NCBI RefSeq assembly: GCF_001949145.1
Contig: NW_019091365.1
Span: forward strand, 2,273,426-2,335,425
Direction of reading: 5' to 3'
Length of the DNA: 62,000 nucleotides
Source of the DNA: Acanthaster planci
Taxonomy: Eukaryota > Echinodermata > Asteroidea > Valvatida > Acanthasteridae
How positions within the stretch are numbered: the stretch's first letter is position 1; each line of letters begins with the position of its first letter. The translations under genes were made by a program, and so were the position numbers. Shown piece by piece: positions 21,491 to 32,979 of this stretch. Below the pieces are notes generated by a model, which saw nothing but the letters and a program-made list of their open reading frames with translations, was not told where the DNA came from and did not search any database.

Positions 21491-23387
21491 ATGGCGGCCG
21501 CCGAGTCTGGCGAGCGCGCCAATGTAGCATGTGTGGCCGACACCGCTGCAGTTTGCATGACGAAACCATGTTCTAGCAGTTCTTCCCACAGAGTTCTGGG
21601 AGTAGATGACCCCCATGTGTTGTGCTTTAAGTGTCGTTATGGATCTAGTGGGCACAGCTGTGATTTACGTCAGAAAATAGGCAGCATGTCTTTGGACTTG
21701 TGGGTCTCCTTTTCATGTGAGGCCAAGGAAAAGGCTGCTTAAATGTTGGAGGATGAAGCTGCATCTCACTCAGTACACAAGTCCCAGCATAACCAGGCAT
21801 GTACTCCTGTCAGTCAGTTTGTTGACAGGGCTGAATTCCAGCAAAATTTTTCTGACTTTGAAAAGCGTATGCAACAGACGATGCAGGGTATGATGAAAGG
21901 TTTGACCAGGAATTAACTGCTTTCCGAGGTTCTGCCCCTCATACAGTATCTCGCTTGGGAGAAGAGGCCCCTTTGGTCAAACAGCCTGCCCCTTTGGGGG
22001 TTCATGGTGCTGTCTGCAATCAGCCAGAGGCCCCTGTGGGGGGCTCCATTGGCTTTGACACATCCCAAGTTACTAGTTTGCCCTGTGGGGGCACTCATGA
22101 CGGTACACCAAGATTTCACCCGTGACGGTGATAGGGCCGACTCACTTGTGTTACATCCTCAGCCGGAGAAGCTTTTTGATGAGTCCGTGTCTCAGATTTC
22201 CACTGTCAACTTCAAGTGTGGTTGTAGGCCAATGCAAGAAAACATCTCCTCCCAGGGCTCAGTTAGTAAAGTGGGAGAGGGCTCACATGGTTGTGACCGT
22301 GATTACGAGAATGGGTTTTGTATTAGCGTGTCAGAATCTGGATGTCAACACTGATAATTCTTTGAAGTGGTCAAGGACGCAGCACACTCCCTTCCCATTA
22401 ATAATGCTCACTTTGAGGAACGGAAAGATCCTGAGATCACTTTAAGCTCGATTTGAGACTAAGCAGAGCAAAGTGCTCCTGCCCCTAACAGATGCGCATA
22501 AGAAATTGATTGACAAGGTATGGTTGGGGAATCCTGAACGTATCTCCTTATACCGTGCATCCACTTTGGCTTGTTACAAAATCATAGAGGAAGACTATAG
22601 AAAACTCATGAGCTTGGACTAGTGGTTCGTGGGTTCAACATCGACGCTCCCAAACTCCCTGATAAGTTGTTGAATATGGCAGATTGACGCTTCATGAGCA
22701 TTGAGAAGGAGACCCACATTGGTATGGCTTCTGTGGTGTCACAGTACGTGGTGGCTTTTGAAAGCGGCTTCTAAACAGATCTCAAAGTTGGAGGAGTTCC
22801 TTCTGAACACTCATGACCAACAGAGTTTGAATAATCTCAAGGACCTGGTCAATATTGGGTCTGTATCTCAGTCTTTGAGTACAGCACAGGAAGCCACTCT
22901 TGACATGCGGGACCTTCAAGTGAGGGAAGCAGCCAACGCTAAATTAGCCAGGAGCTACATGTACATGTGGCTGCAGCAAACCCGCTTGGCTGACAATACT
23001 AAGTCAAAGCTCAGGAAAGCTTCGATTACCGGGGATGGCAACCTGTGTGGGGGCAACTTGAAGGAGGTTTTAGAAGGGTTCAAACTGGGGGATGGCCAGC
23101 TCGATGAAACTGATGGTATTTGTCGTGTTCCCCTTCAGACTACTGGTTTCTGCCCAGCCAGGGCATTCAAGCCCAAGTCCTCCAATGACCTCCGTCGCAA
23201 ATCCTTCTCTTCCACCCAAAGGGATGGATCGTTTCATGGTCCTCAAGCCAGGCCATCTAAGAAGCCTAGGCTTGGTGGGGCAAATTTTCGTGGCTCCAAA
23301 ACCAGCTTTCAAAAGGGTTGTCAGGAGAGAGGACCCTTTCGTCGACATACCCACGATAAAGGTTATCCAGCCTCCAAATCACAATAG
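21491..23387 (+). pseudogene. DIRS-like gag
   Basis: An ATG at 21491 opens a frame with a Cys-rich segment, HVLCFKCRYGSSGHSCD, followed by LDLWVSFSCEAKEKA. This resembles the C-x2-C...W...E N-terminal motif of DIRS Gag. A TAA at 21740 and later shifts break it. The C-terminal half is recognisable in the frame 22701-23387: SKLEEFLLNTHDQQSLNNL, then an Arg/Gly/Lys-rich tail. The region 21743-22700 continues in changing frames (for example LTDAHKKLIDKVWLGNPERI near 22500). Confidence 0.65.
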
Positions 23388-23639
23388 GTTGAGGCGGGCC
23401 CTTCCAGTTCTTTTAGTCAATCCAGTGGGGGGTCGAATCTCATCACGGGTGGATATGTTGGCACCTCTTGACAAACGAGCGATGGGTTCTCGACATTGTA
23501 GAGTTCAGTCACCTTTTGGAGTTCCAAGATATTCCTCAGTTCAATGGCATCAGGAGCACACCAGTAGACCCAAAGTTTTCAGTAAGATCCTCTGTTTAGT
23601 ACAATGAGGTCGACGCCTTATTAAACAAGAATGCATTCG

Positions 23640-24115
23640 AGCCTGTGCCTTGGACCAATTAAAATGAAGGGCTTTACTCAACATTCTTTCTAGTGGTAAA
23701 GAAACCTTCAGGTTTGCAACCAATTCTAAACCTAAAGCCACTGAATCGTTGCATACAAAAAGCAAAAGTTCAAAATGGAGTCCCTCTGTTTGATAAAGAA
23801 GGCAGTAAAACCACAAAATTGGCTTGTTCAATAGACCTACAAGACGCTTATATGTGGTTCGAAGTCGGAGGAAGTGCATTCCAATTTCGTGTTCTTCCCT
23901 TCAGCCTAATGTCAGCTCGGAAGGTTTTCACCAAAGTTGTAGCTCTGGTTGTAGCCAAAGCAAGAATGGAAGGCGCCCAAGTGCTCCCTTATTTACATGT
24001 AGGCAATCTGTTAATACGTGCTCTGAGCAAAGTTTAGCTCAAGAAAGAGTCCAACCTGTTGCTAGTTCTGTTAGAAAGTTGCAGTTTCCTAATCACCAGG
24101 GTGAAGTCTAGTTTG
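23640..24115 (+). pseudogene. DIRS-like reverse transcriptase
   Basis: KKPSGLQPILNLKPLNRCI, then ACSIDLQDAYMWFEV with the first catalytic Asp, then QFRVLPFSLMSARKVFTKV and VLPYLHVGNLLI. In the family the last motif is PYLDDWLI, so both aspartates of the catalytic pair are lost (HV). The sequence then continues in a different frame. Strong resemblance to DIRS RT, inactive. Confidence 0.85.
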
Positions 24116-24416
24116 ACTCCCAGTCAGAACCTTGTTTATATCGGTGGTCACTTCAAGACCAACCTCAATGTAGATTGTCTTCCCCAGGGGAAAAATGTAG
24201 AACTTTTACAGTTTGTTCAGAAGTTCATGACTCAGCATTGGGCTACAGTAGAGGAGTTTCTGTGATTTCTTGGGATGATGGTGGCCTGTATAGAAGTAGT
24301 TTGGCTGTCCCGAGACCTGAGACCAACTCAGTTACATTCACGCCACTTTTGGCACCTGGCCTCAAGAAATCTGGGGCCTTGATTCCAATCAACGACCATC
24401 TTCTTCAACACTTGCA

Positions 24417-25150
24417 GTGGGGGAGATCAGAGAGGATTTTAGAAATGGGGGTCTCCCACGTAAGGCTCCACCAGATGTGACCCTAATAACCGACTCCAGC
24501 AAATATGGTTGGGGAGCCCATGTCGAGAATCAGTTTGTCCAGGGTCTCTGTTTGTCGGAGGAACTTCATTCTTGGCACATCAACATGAAGGAACTCATGT
24601 TGGTGATGAAGGCTTGTCAACATTTTTGTCTGTTCCTGAAAGGAAAACATGTCCTGGTGAAGTCGCACATTTCCACAGTGGTGTCTTATATACATGTACA
24701 TGTAAACAACTAGGGGGGGATCCAAGTCTTCAAGCCTTTGTATGGGGGTTCAGAAACTCTGGCTATGGAGTGTGCAGAATCACCTCGTTTTGTCAGCAGT
24801 ACACATTCAGGGGACTCAGAATGTTCTAGATGACAAGTTATCCGGGCAGACATTGGTGAGTTCTGAGTTGAGCCTTTGCCCTGCAGTAGTGAGGTCTATA
24901 TGTATATTCCTGATCATGGGTGAGACGGTGATAGACCTCTTTCCGACATCAGACAACAAATAGCTCCTAGTGTTCTGTTCTCGAGTTCTACACAGGGAGG
25001 CATTTCATATGGAAGCTCTGACGCTGAACTGGGACGGATTGATGGTATATGCCTATCACCTGATCGCTCTGATTCACTTGGTGCTAGACCGAATAGAGAG
25101 TTACAAGTGTGTGGTCATCCTCATAGCTCCACATTGGCCCCGGCGTTCGT
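24417..25150 (+). pseudogene. DIRS-like RNase H and following region
   Basis: TLITDSSKYGWGAHVENQ carries the first RNase H Asp, HSWHINMKELMLVMKA the Glu, and VLVKSHISTVVSYI the third block (S-D-N-T-T-V-V-S-Y in relatives, here with the Asp replaced). An in-frame ACATGTACATGT-type insertion follows VVSYI near 24690, and a stop follows. Past it, DLFPTSDNK (24936-24962) and EALTLNWDGLMVYAYHLIAL with VVILIAPHWPRRSW (24970-25155) match the stretch between RNase H and recombinase in DIRS Pol. Confidence 0.8.
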
Positions 25151-25155
25151 GGTAA

Positions 25156-25640
25156 TTGAGAATATTGGACCTTTTAGTTGACACCCTAATTCAACTTCCA
25201 GCTCTGCCGAATCTTCTGCAACAGTGGAGGGGCAGCATATGCCACCCCAGGTTGGAAGAGGTTTGTCTCATGGCTTGGAAACTGAGCGCAGACTGCTCAG
25301 CTAGACTGGCCTTTCGGAGGAAGTTATTGACACAATCCAGAGCGATGTCTGATCCTCCACCTAGGAGGTGTATGATAGGCAGTGGTCACTGTTTCAAGAA
25401 CACCCTTAAACAGGGTGCATGTCCATGCTCTACCTCTGTAGGTGAGATATTTGCTCCTTCTTGCAATCCTTGTTAGACAAGGGATTAGCCTACAGGAACT
25501 TTACGCATTTTTAGGTCATCCATTTCTGGATTTCATAATGGTCTTAATGGAAAACCTATTAGGCAGCACAAGACCATTTGCAGGTTCCTGAAAGAACAAG
25601 AACCCCCCCTCTAGGACGTTACTGCCCACAAGGAACTTAT
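25156..25640 (+). pseudogene. DIRS-like tyrosine recombinase, N-terminal part
   Basis: Continues from the Pol region with LLVDTLIQLPALPNLLQQW and HPRLEEVCLMAWKLS. Then, with shifts, come blocks resembling the recombinase N-terminal helical domain (VYDRQWSLFQEHLKQG-like, LAYRNF-like, NGKPIRQHKTICRFLKE-like near 25540-25600). It stops matching near 25640, where the inserted segment begins. Confidence 0.6.
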
Positions 25641-25717
25641 GTTACACCCGTGTATGACCGAAAGGGCATACATGTGCAGGTGTTATACATTAAAATATGA
25701 TGTGATACGCAGTCCTG

Positions 25718-25812
25718 TAAAATAATGGAAATACACCAGTCAGGAATACAGGAAAGATTGTGACTTTAATGAAGATGATGTTGCCTTGAACATTGCATGA
25801 GAAACAACGAAG
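25718..25812. repeat. Direct repeat left of assembly gap (partner 27346-27443)
   Basis: About 95 bp nearly identical to 27346-27443 in the same orientation, including GATGATGTTGCCTTGAACAT. The pair brackets the gap inside the interrupted DIRS element. Confidence 0.8.
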
Positions 25813-26177
25813 AAATGATTGAGTAAGTACAAATTCTGGCAAAACACATAACGCAAAGATAAATTCCTTAAAACTCTGATTGCCTAGAAAACACTTGCGA
25901 TATCGATATCTATCCATGAGCTAACCCATCAACCTAACACAATATCGATACTAGCTAGCCTTAGCAATTATCAATATGCTGTTCTCTGGCATCCTTGTCC
26001 ATACATAAGTCTATATCACCATCACACTTTCCCATGGGTGGCTGAGATAAACAATCCGGGATTATATCTGGCTGAATGAACACGAGTCATGCACTGGACT
26101 CAGCATGGTCTTGGCTGTAAAGGTAGTACGGCAAAATCACAAGACACATGTAACTTACAACAACTTCTAACTCTAAA

Positions 26178-27107
26178 NNNNNNNNNNNNNNNNNNNNNNN
26201 NNNNNNNNNNNNNNNNNNNNNNNNNNNNNNNNNNNNNNNNNNNNNNNNNNNNNNNNNNNNNNNNNNNNNNNNNNNNNNNNNNNNNNNNNNNNNNNNNNNN
26301 NNNNNNNNNNNNNNNNNNNNNNNNNNNNNNNNNNNNNNNNNNNNNNNNNNNNNNNNNNNNNNNNNNNNNNNNNNNNNNNNNNNNNNNNNNNNNNNNNNNN
26401 NNNNNNNNNNNNNNNNNNNNNNNNNNNNNNNNNNNNNNNNNNNNNNNNNNNNNNNNNNNNNNNNNNNNNNNNNNNNNNNNNNNNNNNNNNNNNNNNNNNN
26501 NNNNNNNNNNNNNNNNNNNNNNNNNNNNNNNNNNNNNNNNNNNNNNNNNNNNNNNNNNNNNNNNNNNNNNNNNNNNNNNNNNNNNNNNNNNNNNNNNNNN
26601 NNNNNNNNNNNNNNNNNNNNNNNNNNNNNNNNNNNNNNNNNNNNNNNNNNNNNNNNNNNNNNNNNNNNNNNNNNNNNNNNNNNNNNNNNNNNNNNNNNNN
26701 NNNNNNNNNNNNNNNNNNNNNNNNNNNNNNNNNNNNNNNNNNNNNNNNNNNNNNNNNNNNNNNNNNNNNNNNNNNNNNNNNNNNNNNNNNNNNNNNNNNN
26801 NNNNNNNNNNNNNNNNNNNNNNNNNNNNNNNNNNNNNNNNNNNNNNNNNNNNNNNNNNNNNNNNNNNNNNNNNNNNNNNNNNNNNNNNNNNNNNNNNNNN
26901 NNNNNNNNNNNNNNNNNNNNNNNNNNNNNNNNNNNNNNNNNNNNNNNNNNNNNNNNNNNNNNNNNNNNNNNNNNNNNNNNNNNNNNNNNNNNNNNNNNNN
27001 NNNNNNNNNNNNNNNNNNNNNNNNNNNNNNNNNNNNNNNNNNNNNNNNNNNNNNNNNNNNNNNNNNNNNNNNNNNNNNNNNNNNNNNNNNNNNNNNNNNN
27101 NNNNNNN
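26178..27107. other. Assembly gap (930 N)
   Basis: Run of N. Long open frames crossing it are artefacts. Confidence 1.
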
Positions 27108-27345
27108 CGCAAAAATGCAGTAAGGTTCTAAAGAATACTTTAGTCATGGAGGGAACCTTATTATTCCTACAGAAAGCTTCACACTCTCAAGGAATTGACT
27201 ATCTCAACGTCTCAAGACTAAACAACTGATTTCTTCATGTCGCTTGTTAGTAAAATAAAGTACCAAAATAACAAAACACAATTCCAATGATATCTATGAC
27301 AAGGTTAAATACAGAAATGAAAGATAAAATGATAAATCAACATAC

Positions 27346-27443
27346 CTGTAAAAATAATGGAAATACACCAGTCAGGTATACAGGAAAGCTTGTGACTTTA
27401 ATGAAGATGATGTTGCCTTGAACATTGCATGAGAAACAATGAA
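27346..27443. repeat. Direct repeat right of assembly gap (partner 25718-25812)
   Basis: Second copy of the gap-flanking repeat. It could be the two ends of one inserted element, or redundant sequence from two haplotypes placed on either side of the gap. Confidence 0.8.
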
Positions 27444-27589
27444 GGCAACTTCCTGTCCCTGCTGATGTGGCACTTTTGGTCAAGTCCATTATGTTACAGG
27501 GGAGAACAATTCTGGGTCGATGCATTATAGGAAGGGGGAAAAAGTTAACCAACAATTAAAAAAAGGGGGGGCAATTTCCATGAACTCTA

Positions 27590-28165
27590 CACTTATATGT
27601 GGTTTTACAGACTTTTATACAGGAAGCCCTCTTGAACCCTTTGCTGGAGCATCGTTACAGTATTGCACTTTTAAAAAAGTGTTCCTAGTGGCTTTGGCTT
27701 CAGCGAAACGCTGTTCTGAACTTCAGGCTAAGGATCCATACTTATGCTTCGAAGTGGGAGGGGTATGAGTGCGATATGTGCCAGGTTTTTTACCAAAATG
27801 GCCACGCCCCTTCATCTGGGTCAGGACATTTTCCTACCAGAATTTGAGGAACCGAATCTGAGTCTCTGTGTGAAAAGGGCCTTGTGGGTCTAAATTGACA
27901 GGACAGCCCATTTACTTATGGGAGCAGCACCTGTTTGTTGCCTTTGGTGGCAAAAAGGAAGGATGCCCTGTGTCCAAGCGCACCATCTCTGGATGGTCAG
28001 TGAGGACAGTTGAAGAATGTTTAATTGGCTTGGTGGTCTCACCTTGCCATATACAGTCCAGGCTCATTCTACATGTGCCATGGCCACATGTTGGGCCTTA
28101 TTCAATGGAGCGGCTCTTAGCGATATCATGAGAGCTGTGGATTGGAGGAGCTCTGTGACTTAGCA
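27590..28165 (+). pseudogene. DIRS-like tyrosine recombinase, C-terminal catalytic part
   Basis: FKKVFLVALASAKRCSELQA carries the first catalytic Arg (S-A-K-R-x-S-E-L in relatives). LFVAFGGKKEGCPVSKRTISGW follows after a shift. In another frame AHSTCAMATCWALFNG and LSDIMRAVDWRSSVT match the H-x-x-R and W boxes. The H-x-x-R arginine is Cys here (codon 28074-28076), and a stop follows directly after the last box, before the expected catalytic Tyr. Inactive remnant. Confidence 0.8.
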
Positions 28166-28385
28166 GGTCACTATGGCTTAGTGGCTTAGCTGAGGGTCAG
28201 TTTGGCGGGACGGTTTTACTGCAGTATCAAGATTAATAATAACCGGTAAGGACCATATCCATTTGTCCTTTCTGCGTACGTTTCATTTTTGTGCTTATTT
28301 CATGTTTATGTTTGCCAGTAATAGGTGCAGTCAAAATAGAGTGACTGCCTCCCTCCTCTTGTACACTGCTTTGGGAATCTACCCT

Positions 28386-28755
28386 AAAAGTATTTGGAGG
28401 CAGCAGTAAGTATACAAATGAGAAGGAATGTAAAATTTCGAAGAAATTATGATTCTTGAAATGAGTATACTTACTTCTGTCTCGCTCCCGCCCTCCATCC
28501 TGGTCTCTGTATATGTGTATTGAGATTCTATGGTATGCATGTGTTACTTTCTCAGATACTCAAAGAAGCACTGGTGCACGTGTGTGGAGTGAGTGCTCAG
28601 GGGACCGGAGGTAATCACGTGACAAGGCTGTTTTTTGTTCTGTAAGAACCATTGAGTAGGAGTTGAAGGAAATGTCCTAAAAGTATTTGGAGGCATACGT
28701 CTAAGTATATTCATTTCAAGAATCATAATTTCTTCAAAATTTACATGTACATTAT
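28386..28755. repeat. Inverted and direct repeats past the DIRS remnant
   Basis: 28430-28470 and 28705-28745 are inverted copies (shared core GAAATTATGATTCTTGAAATGA). CTAAAAGTATTTGGAGGCA occurs directly at 28383 and 28676. DIRS elements carry terminal inverted repeats and an internal complementary region, so these may be the right end, but no matching left end was found. Confidence 0.5.
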
Positions 28756-28779
28756 GTGTATATTCTAAATTTTTCATAA

Positions 28780-30690
28780 AATCTGTAAAATTGCAGGAAA
28801 GTGCTTAAAAAGGGAATTGCATAAAGGGATTTACATAAATTGTACCGTACGTATACAATGTAATACCGCAATATTGTCTTCAATTAATTAATATAGTGGA
28901 TGGGGTCACAACCATGCAATATGGATTGGTCACATAAACAGCCAATATACCATGTATTTGTTATTGTCTTATGTTATGATTGTAGGGTAACCAATTTATA
29001 TTGGCAAGACTGTGAATTATGTATAGGGTGGTGTTACAACCGATTTGCATCAGTTTAAGTCCTTGGGTATCAGTAGTTTTGGTGGACCAATTTTCTAATG
29101 AACAGATTGGTTAAAATTGAAAAATTTCGACCAATTTGCTGTAAGGTGTAGATTTTATTTTTTTTCATTGCTGATTCATTGTTGTTTCAGGAGATGAATG
29201 TCACCAAGTTTTCTCACAAGTAAGTTAAGTGAGCAAAGTTGGGTTCAAAATTTGAACAGCATACCCCAGCCCCTTCCTGTAATGACATCAGAGTAAAAGT
29301 ACTTCATTTCTTGAAAAAAGTCAAAACTTAAAGGAGACGAGATTAATCAAAATGGGGTGTCAAAACAATTTTACGAAACTTTAAAATTTAAAAAGGTGTA
29401 GAAAGCTGCACTGAAATCCCAAAGTAAAATTTGTACATCACCCTTTCAATGCAATCCTTTACTCTTTCAAATGAAATCTATGTGAATTGATAAGAAACCT
29501 GTACATTTACGGAAAAAATCCTATCTACTCACTGAAGTGAAGTTGAAGGCTGGTTTGGTTCTGAGTTGCCATCAGATGCATCTTGAGGATGATGATGTAC
29601 AGTACTCTCCCTGTGGGTAAAAAGTAAGGTGTGATTTGTCAACTTAAACACAAAACGCTTCACCCTATATTTTGGTAAGACTCCTTATTAACAGGATTAG
29701 TTCTTATGTGCATTTCTGAGGAAACTGTAGATTGTGGAAAATTGCTGTTGTCAACTTGGAAACCACAGTGCATTCAAGACACATGCATAGATCTATGAGT
29801 CATATTCATGACTTGGCCAGCAGATTTGATATCAAATTTTCAAGTTTCTTCAACGTACCTGCTGAAAAGATTTTTGTCCCAAAGCAAAGAAAGGTGCACC
29901 TGCGAAGCTGGCAGCTGGTATTTCCAGGCTTATGGTACACAAACCCTTTGTACATGTACGTTTCACTTCTTTGTGACGATTTTAGTCATTTTATAAAAGT
30001 CAGTTATTTCTGTGTGCTGCAGACCACAAGAAAAAGCAGCGAATATACACTTTGACAAATATGAAGATGCATAGATTACAAAATCTTCATTACTGCATAG
30101 AATACTGCGCAACAGCTTGGAAAGTTTACATACACATGTAACTCTGCAGAAAACCAAATGGCTCATTTCACAGCGACAAGCTTCACAAAAACAGTTGGTG
30201 TATGTATAAGATTGATTACATGATGTCACTGGGGGCTTTAATGGAGGTGATTCCCAATAAAGTATGCCACCAACTGATTGCAATGGCCTGGCACAGCGAA
30301 GCTTTTTTTTTTCAAGTTGACAAAAGCACAGCCACCTTTCCTGGTTTACATTTGGGCATATGTCAGGAGACAACTGAAGAAGTTTTTGACACACAGGAAC
30401 ATCGCATGCAATAAACAGATAGAAACAAGACAGACTTAGTGCATGCTCCATAAAAGCTTCACCAATAATTATTCCTCTCTGAAACAAAATCAGTAATCAT
30501 TCAAGTTCTCCTGTGGCCAACTGGCAAATTTGTTGACCATTTCCCACTATGCACTGCAAAAAAAGGTCTGTCCAAAACAACCTCTTGGTGGCTCACAATA
30601 TATGTTGTGATTTGTGAATCCCCTGTATGGACAGTAATGGCCCCTTACTTCCTGCTTTCCTCATCCACATCAAGTTATCCACTAAATAAG
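28780..30690. other. Mostly featureless stretch
   Basis: No gene recognised. One weak exon-like segment on the minus strand (29533-29610) is reported among the findings. Confidence 0.4.
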
Positions 30691-30694
30691 TACA

Positions 30695-31165
30695 TGTAAA
30701 TGGGTCATTCCATGACGTCGGGGCCCAATTTGTGACGGTGCCAATTGTTACATAGGTTCCGTAAAAATGAACAGTTATTTCCCTGTATGTGGATTCCAAA
30801 CTAACATTAAATAAGTATTGAAGGTTTGCATGGTGAAGAGGTATAATAGAAAGTAGGTTTGCGGTAGCACCATGGACGTATCTCTTTTGTGAGTATTTGC
30901 GGTTCTAAAAAGTACCACTGAAAAGTACCACTGGTTCTTTTCAGAACCGCAAATACTCACAAGAGATACGTCCATGGTGCTACCGCAAACCTACTTTCTA
31001 TTCTACCAAACTAACATTGTTATACATCTTGCAAAGCTGAATACAGAGGTGTGTTATTTTTTACAGAGTAAATGACCTACTCAACAGGTCATGACAGGTG
31101 GTAAAAGTAACCAATGTAACATGGACACCGTCACAAATTGTGCCCCAACCTCATGGAATGAAATA
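30695..31165. repeat. Foldback element with near-perfect inner arms
   Basis: Inner arms 30845-30906 and 30943-31002 are reverse complements over about 60 bp, differing only by a 2-nt indel, with a 36-nt loop. The loop holds a tandem AAGTACCACTG. Outer arms near 30700-30760 and 31105-31165 are also inverted (shared CAATTTGTGACGGTG and CATTCCATGA) at lower identity. Sequence between inner and outer arms does not pair well. Confidence 0.85.
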
Positions 31166-31326
31166 CTCACCAAAATTACAACAGAACATTGGCCAGGAAG
31201 CAAAGAATCATGACCAAAAATGAGTGGACCGTCAGAGAGCCCAACCATGTAAAGGGTCAACAGAAAAAATCATGCTTATCGTATATTTATGTTTATTCGG
31301 CCTAAAAGAAAAAAGAACATGACACA

Positions 31327-31452
31327 CAAAATTGCAGTTAACTTGCATATTTGAGTACGTAAATTAAGTGTAACAGAAATAACAAGCAGAGAACTATGCA
31401 ACTATTAAGTCTATCACTGTACTTGAACATGTTCTTATTACATGTAAATCCT
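31327..31452. repeat. Direct repeat, copy 1 (partner 32090-32224)
   Basis: About 130 bp shared with 32090-32224, including CAAAATTGCAGTTAACTTG and AACTATTAAGTCTATCACTG, with indels. No coding sense. Confidence 0.7.
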
Positions 31453-32089
31453 GAACCGATGGCTCTAATGCTGCCCAGCATCTGGATGACCTGAAGCGTA
31501 CCGTAGGGTCATAGCCACAAAAGACAAAGTACATGCCAATGTCCCAAGGTCACCAGAGAGCTCTAACCATACATTTCACATATATGTAGCCTTCCCAGTT
31601 ATTTTAACACCAGTGTTTCACAAATTCCCAAGAAAGATATTCTGATTTCATCTCCAAGCAACTTCAAACTCGATTCCCAATTTCAATTTCAAAAAGCCAT
31701 CATTTGATTTCATTCATGTTGCAGTGTAATTCAACCTTGTGGCATTCTAATTTGTCCTAACTAGGCCTACATTTAATTCGGCTTGTGTAGCAATCAGCAT
31801 CGAATTAAAAAAACAAATTCGTTTTCTTGTTAAAAGGGGTTAGACTTTGCAAACAACATTCTTGGGTTGAATGCTGGATGATATGATCAGGTGGTGTTAA
31901 ATTGTACGTTGACATTGTTCCATTGTGAAAGGTCACTTCTTCCTTCATGACTTCCTTCAGCCCTTTGGCATTTCGTTAGCTATTGACCTAAGCTTCTACT
32001 AAATCTATTTTCAATTCATGTCATGCTGTATGTCGGCAGTGCCTTACCATTCACCCTTATTATGCCACACTGAGCGAGGGTGCACAACA

Positions 32090-32224
32090 AAATTGCAGTT
32101 AACTTGTATACTTGAGTACATGTAAGTATATCAATAGTCTAACAGAAATTACAAGCAGAAACTATGTAACTATTAAGTCTATCACTGGACTTGAAAACTG
32201 CCCTTACCTGTAAATCCTTAAACA
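32090..32224. repeat. Direct repeat, copy 2 (partner 31327-31452)
   Basis: Second copy, about 760 bp downstream of the first in the same orientation. Confidence 0.7.
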
Positions 32225-32979
32225 TGACAACTGCTTATCTAAATTGTGTGTCTGAATTCTCTGGGCAAAGTTAAAGAGGTTCATGTATCTCAAGCATCTA
32301 ATCCAACGATCTCACTGTCTGAAATAACTGATAAACCTTAAATTGTGGAAATACACAAACTGCTGCTGAAATTAAGGTTGTATGAAAAGTCTCTTGAACT
32401 AAATAATTACGCATCTCAGTCGAAATTTTAAAAAGTGTTTACATTCTTTCTAGAAAGCTTATCTTGCTTGGAGAAAACCTATGAATACTACATTAAATCT
32501 ACATGGGCTATCTATGAAACACATCTACATGTACATTTCTGACAAGACAGTTTACATGTACATGTATACTGCATCAACACCATAACATAACATGTTCATT
32601 GTTCTCAGTCACATGTCAATAATCAAGGACAACTGGGATTTATATTGTCTAAACCTCAATACGCACTGGAAATAACAATGGAATGGTCACTTAATTCTTT
32701 GGCAAGACTCTTCTGTCATCTACATGTACTGAAACTTGTGTGTTGGTATCAAACATGAAAGCTAACAAAACTCAGGTTCATACTACAAACTTTCTGTAAA
32801 ATGCACAGACAAAAATGGCTGACAAAAACTACACGTGTCAAGTAACTGTACAACTATAGAGGGCGTACTTTAATTCAGCTGGTCTGTCCAGGTCACTGGA
32901 ACAATGAGAATTTGGTAAAATTATACCAGATTAAAGAAATACGTACTGTATGTGGAGTCTTCGGTGAGCATCTGCAGGT

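Larger units (their letters stand above)
21491..28200 (+). mobile_element. Degenerate DIRS-like tyrosine-recombinase retrotransposon
   Basis: Plus-strand remnants in DIRS order: gag with a Cys-rich N-terminal part, RT, RNase H, and a tyrosine recombinase split by an insertion. DIRS elements use a tyrosine recombinase instead of an integrase and have no target duplications. Many stops and shifts, loss of the RT catalytic pair and a lost recombinase arginine show the copy is dead. The recombinase is interrupted at about 25690-27590 by unrelated sequence including a 930-bp assembly gap. Confidence 0.85.

Noticed and set aside
26087-27147. Long open frames of 320-340 codons across the N run
   Set aside because: They consist almost wholly of unknown residues and exist only because N does not create stops.
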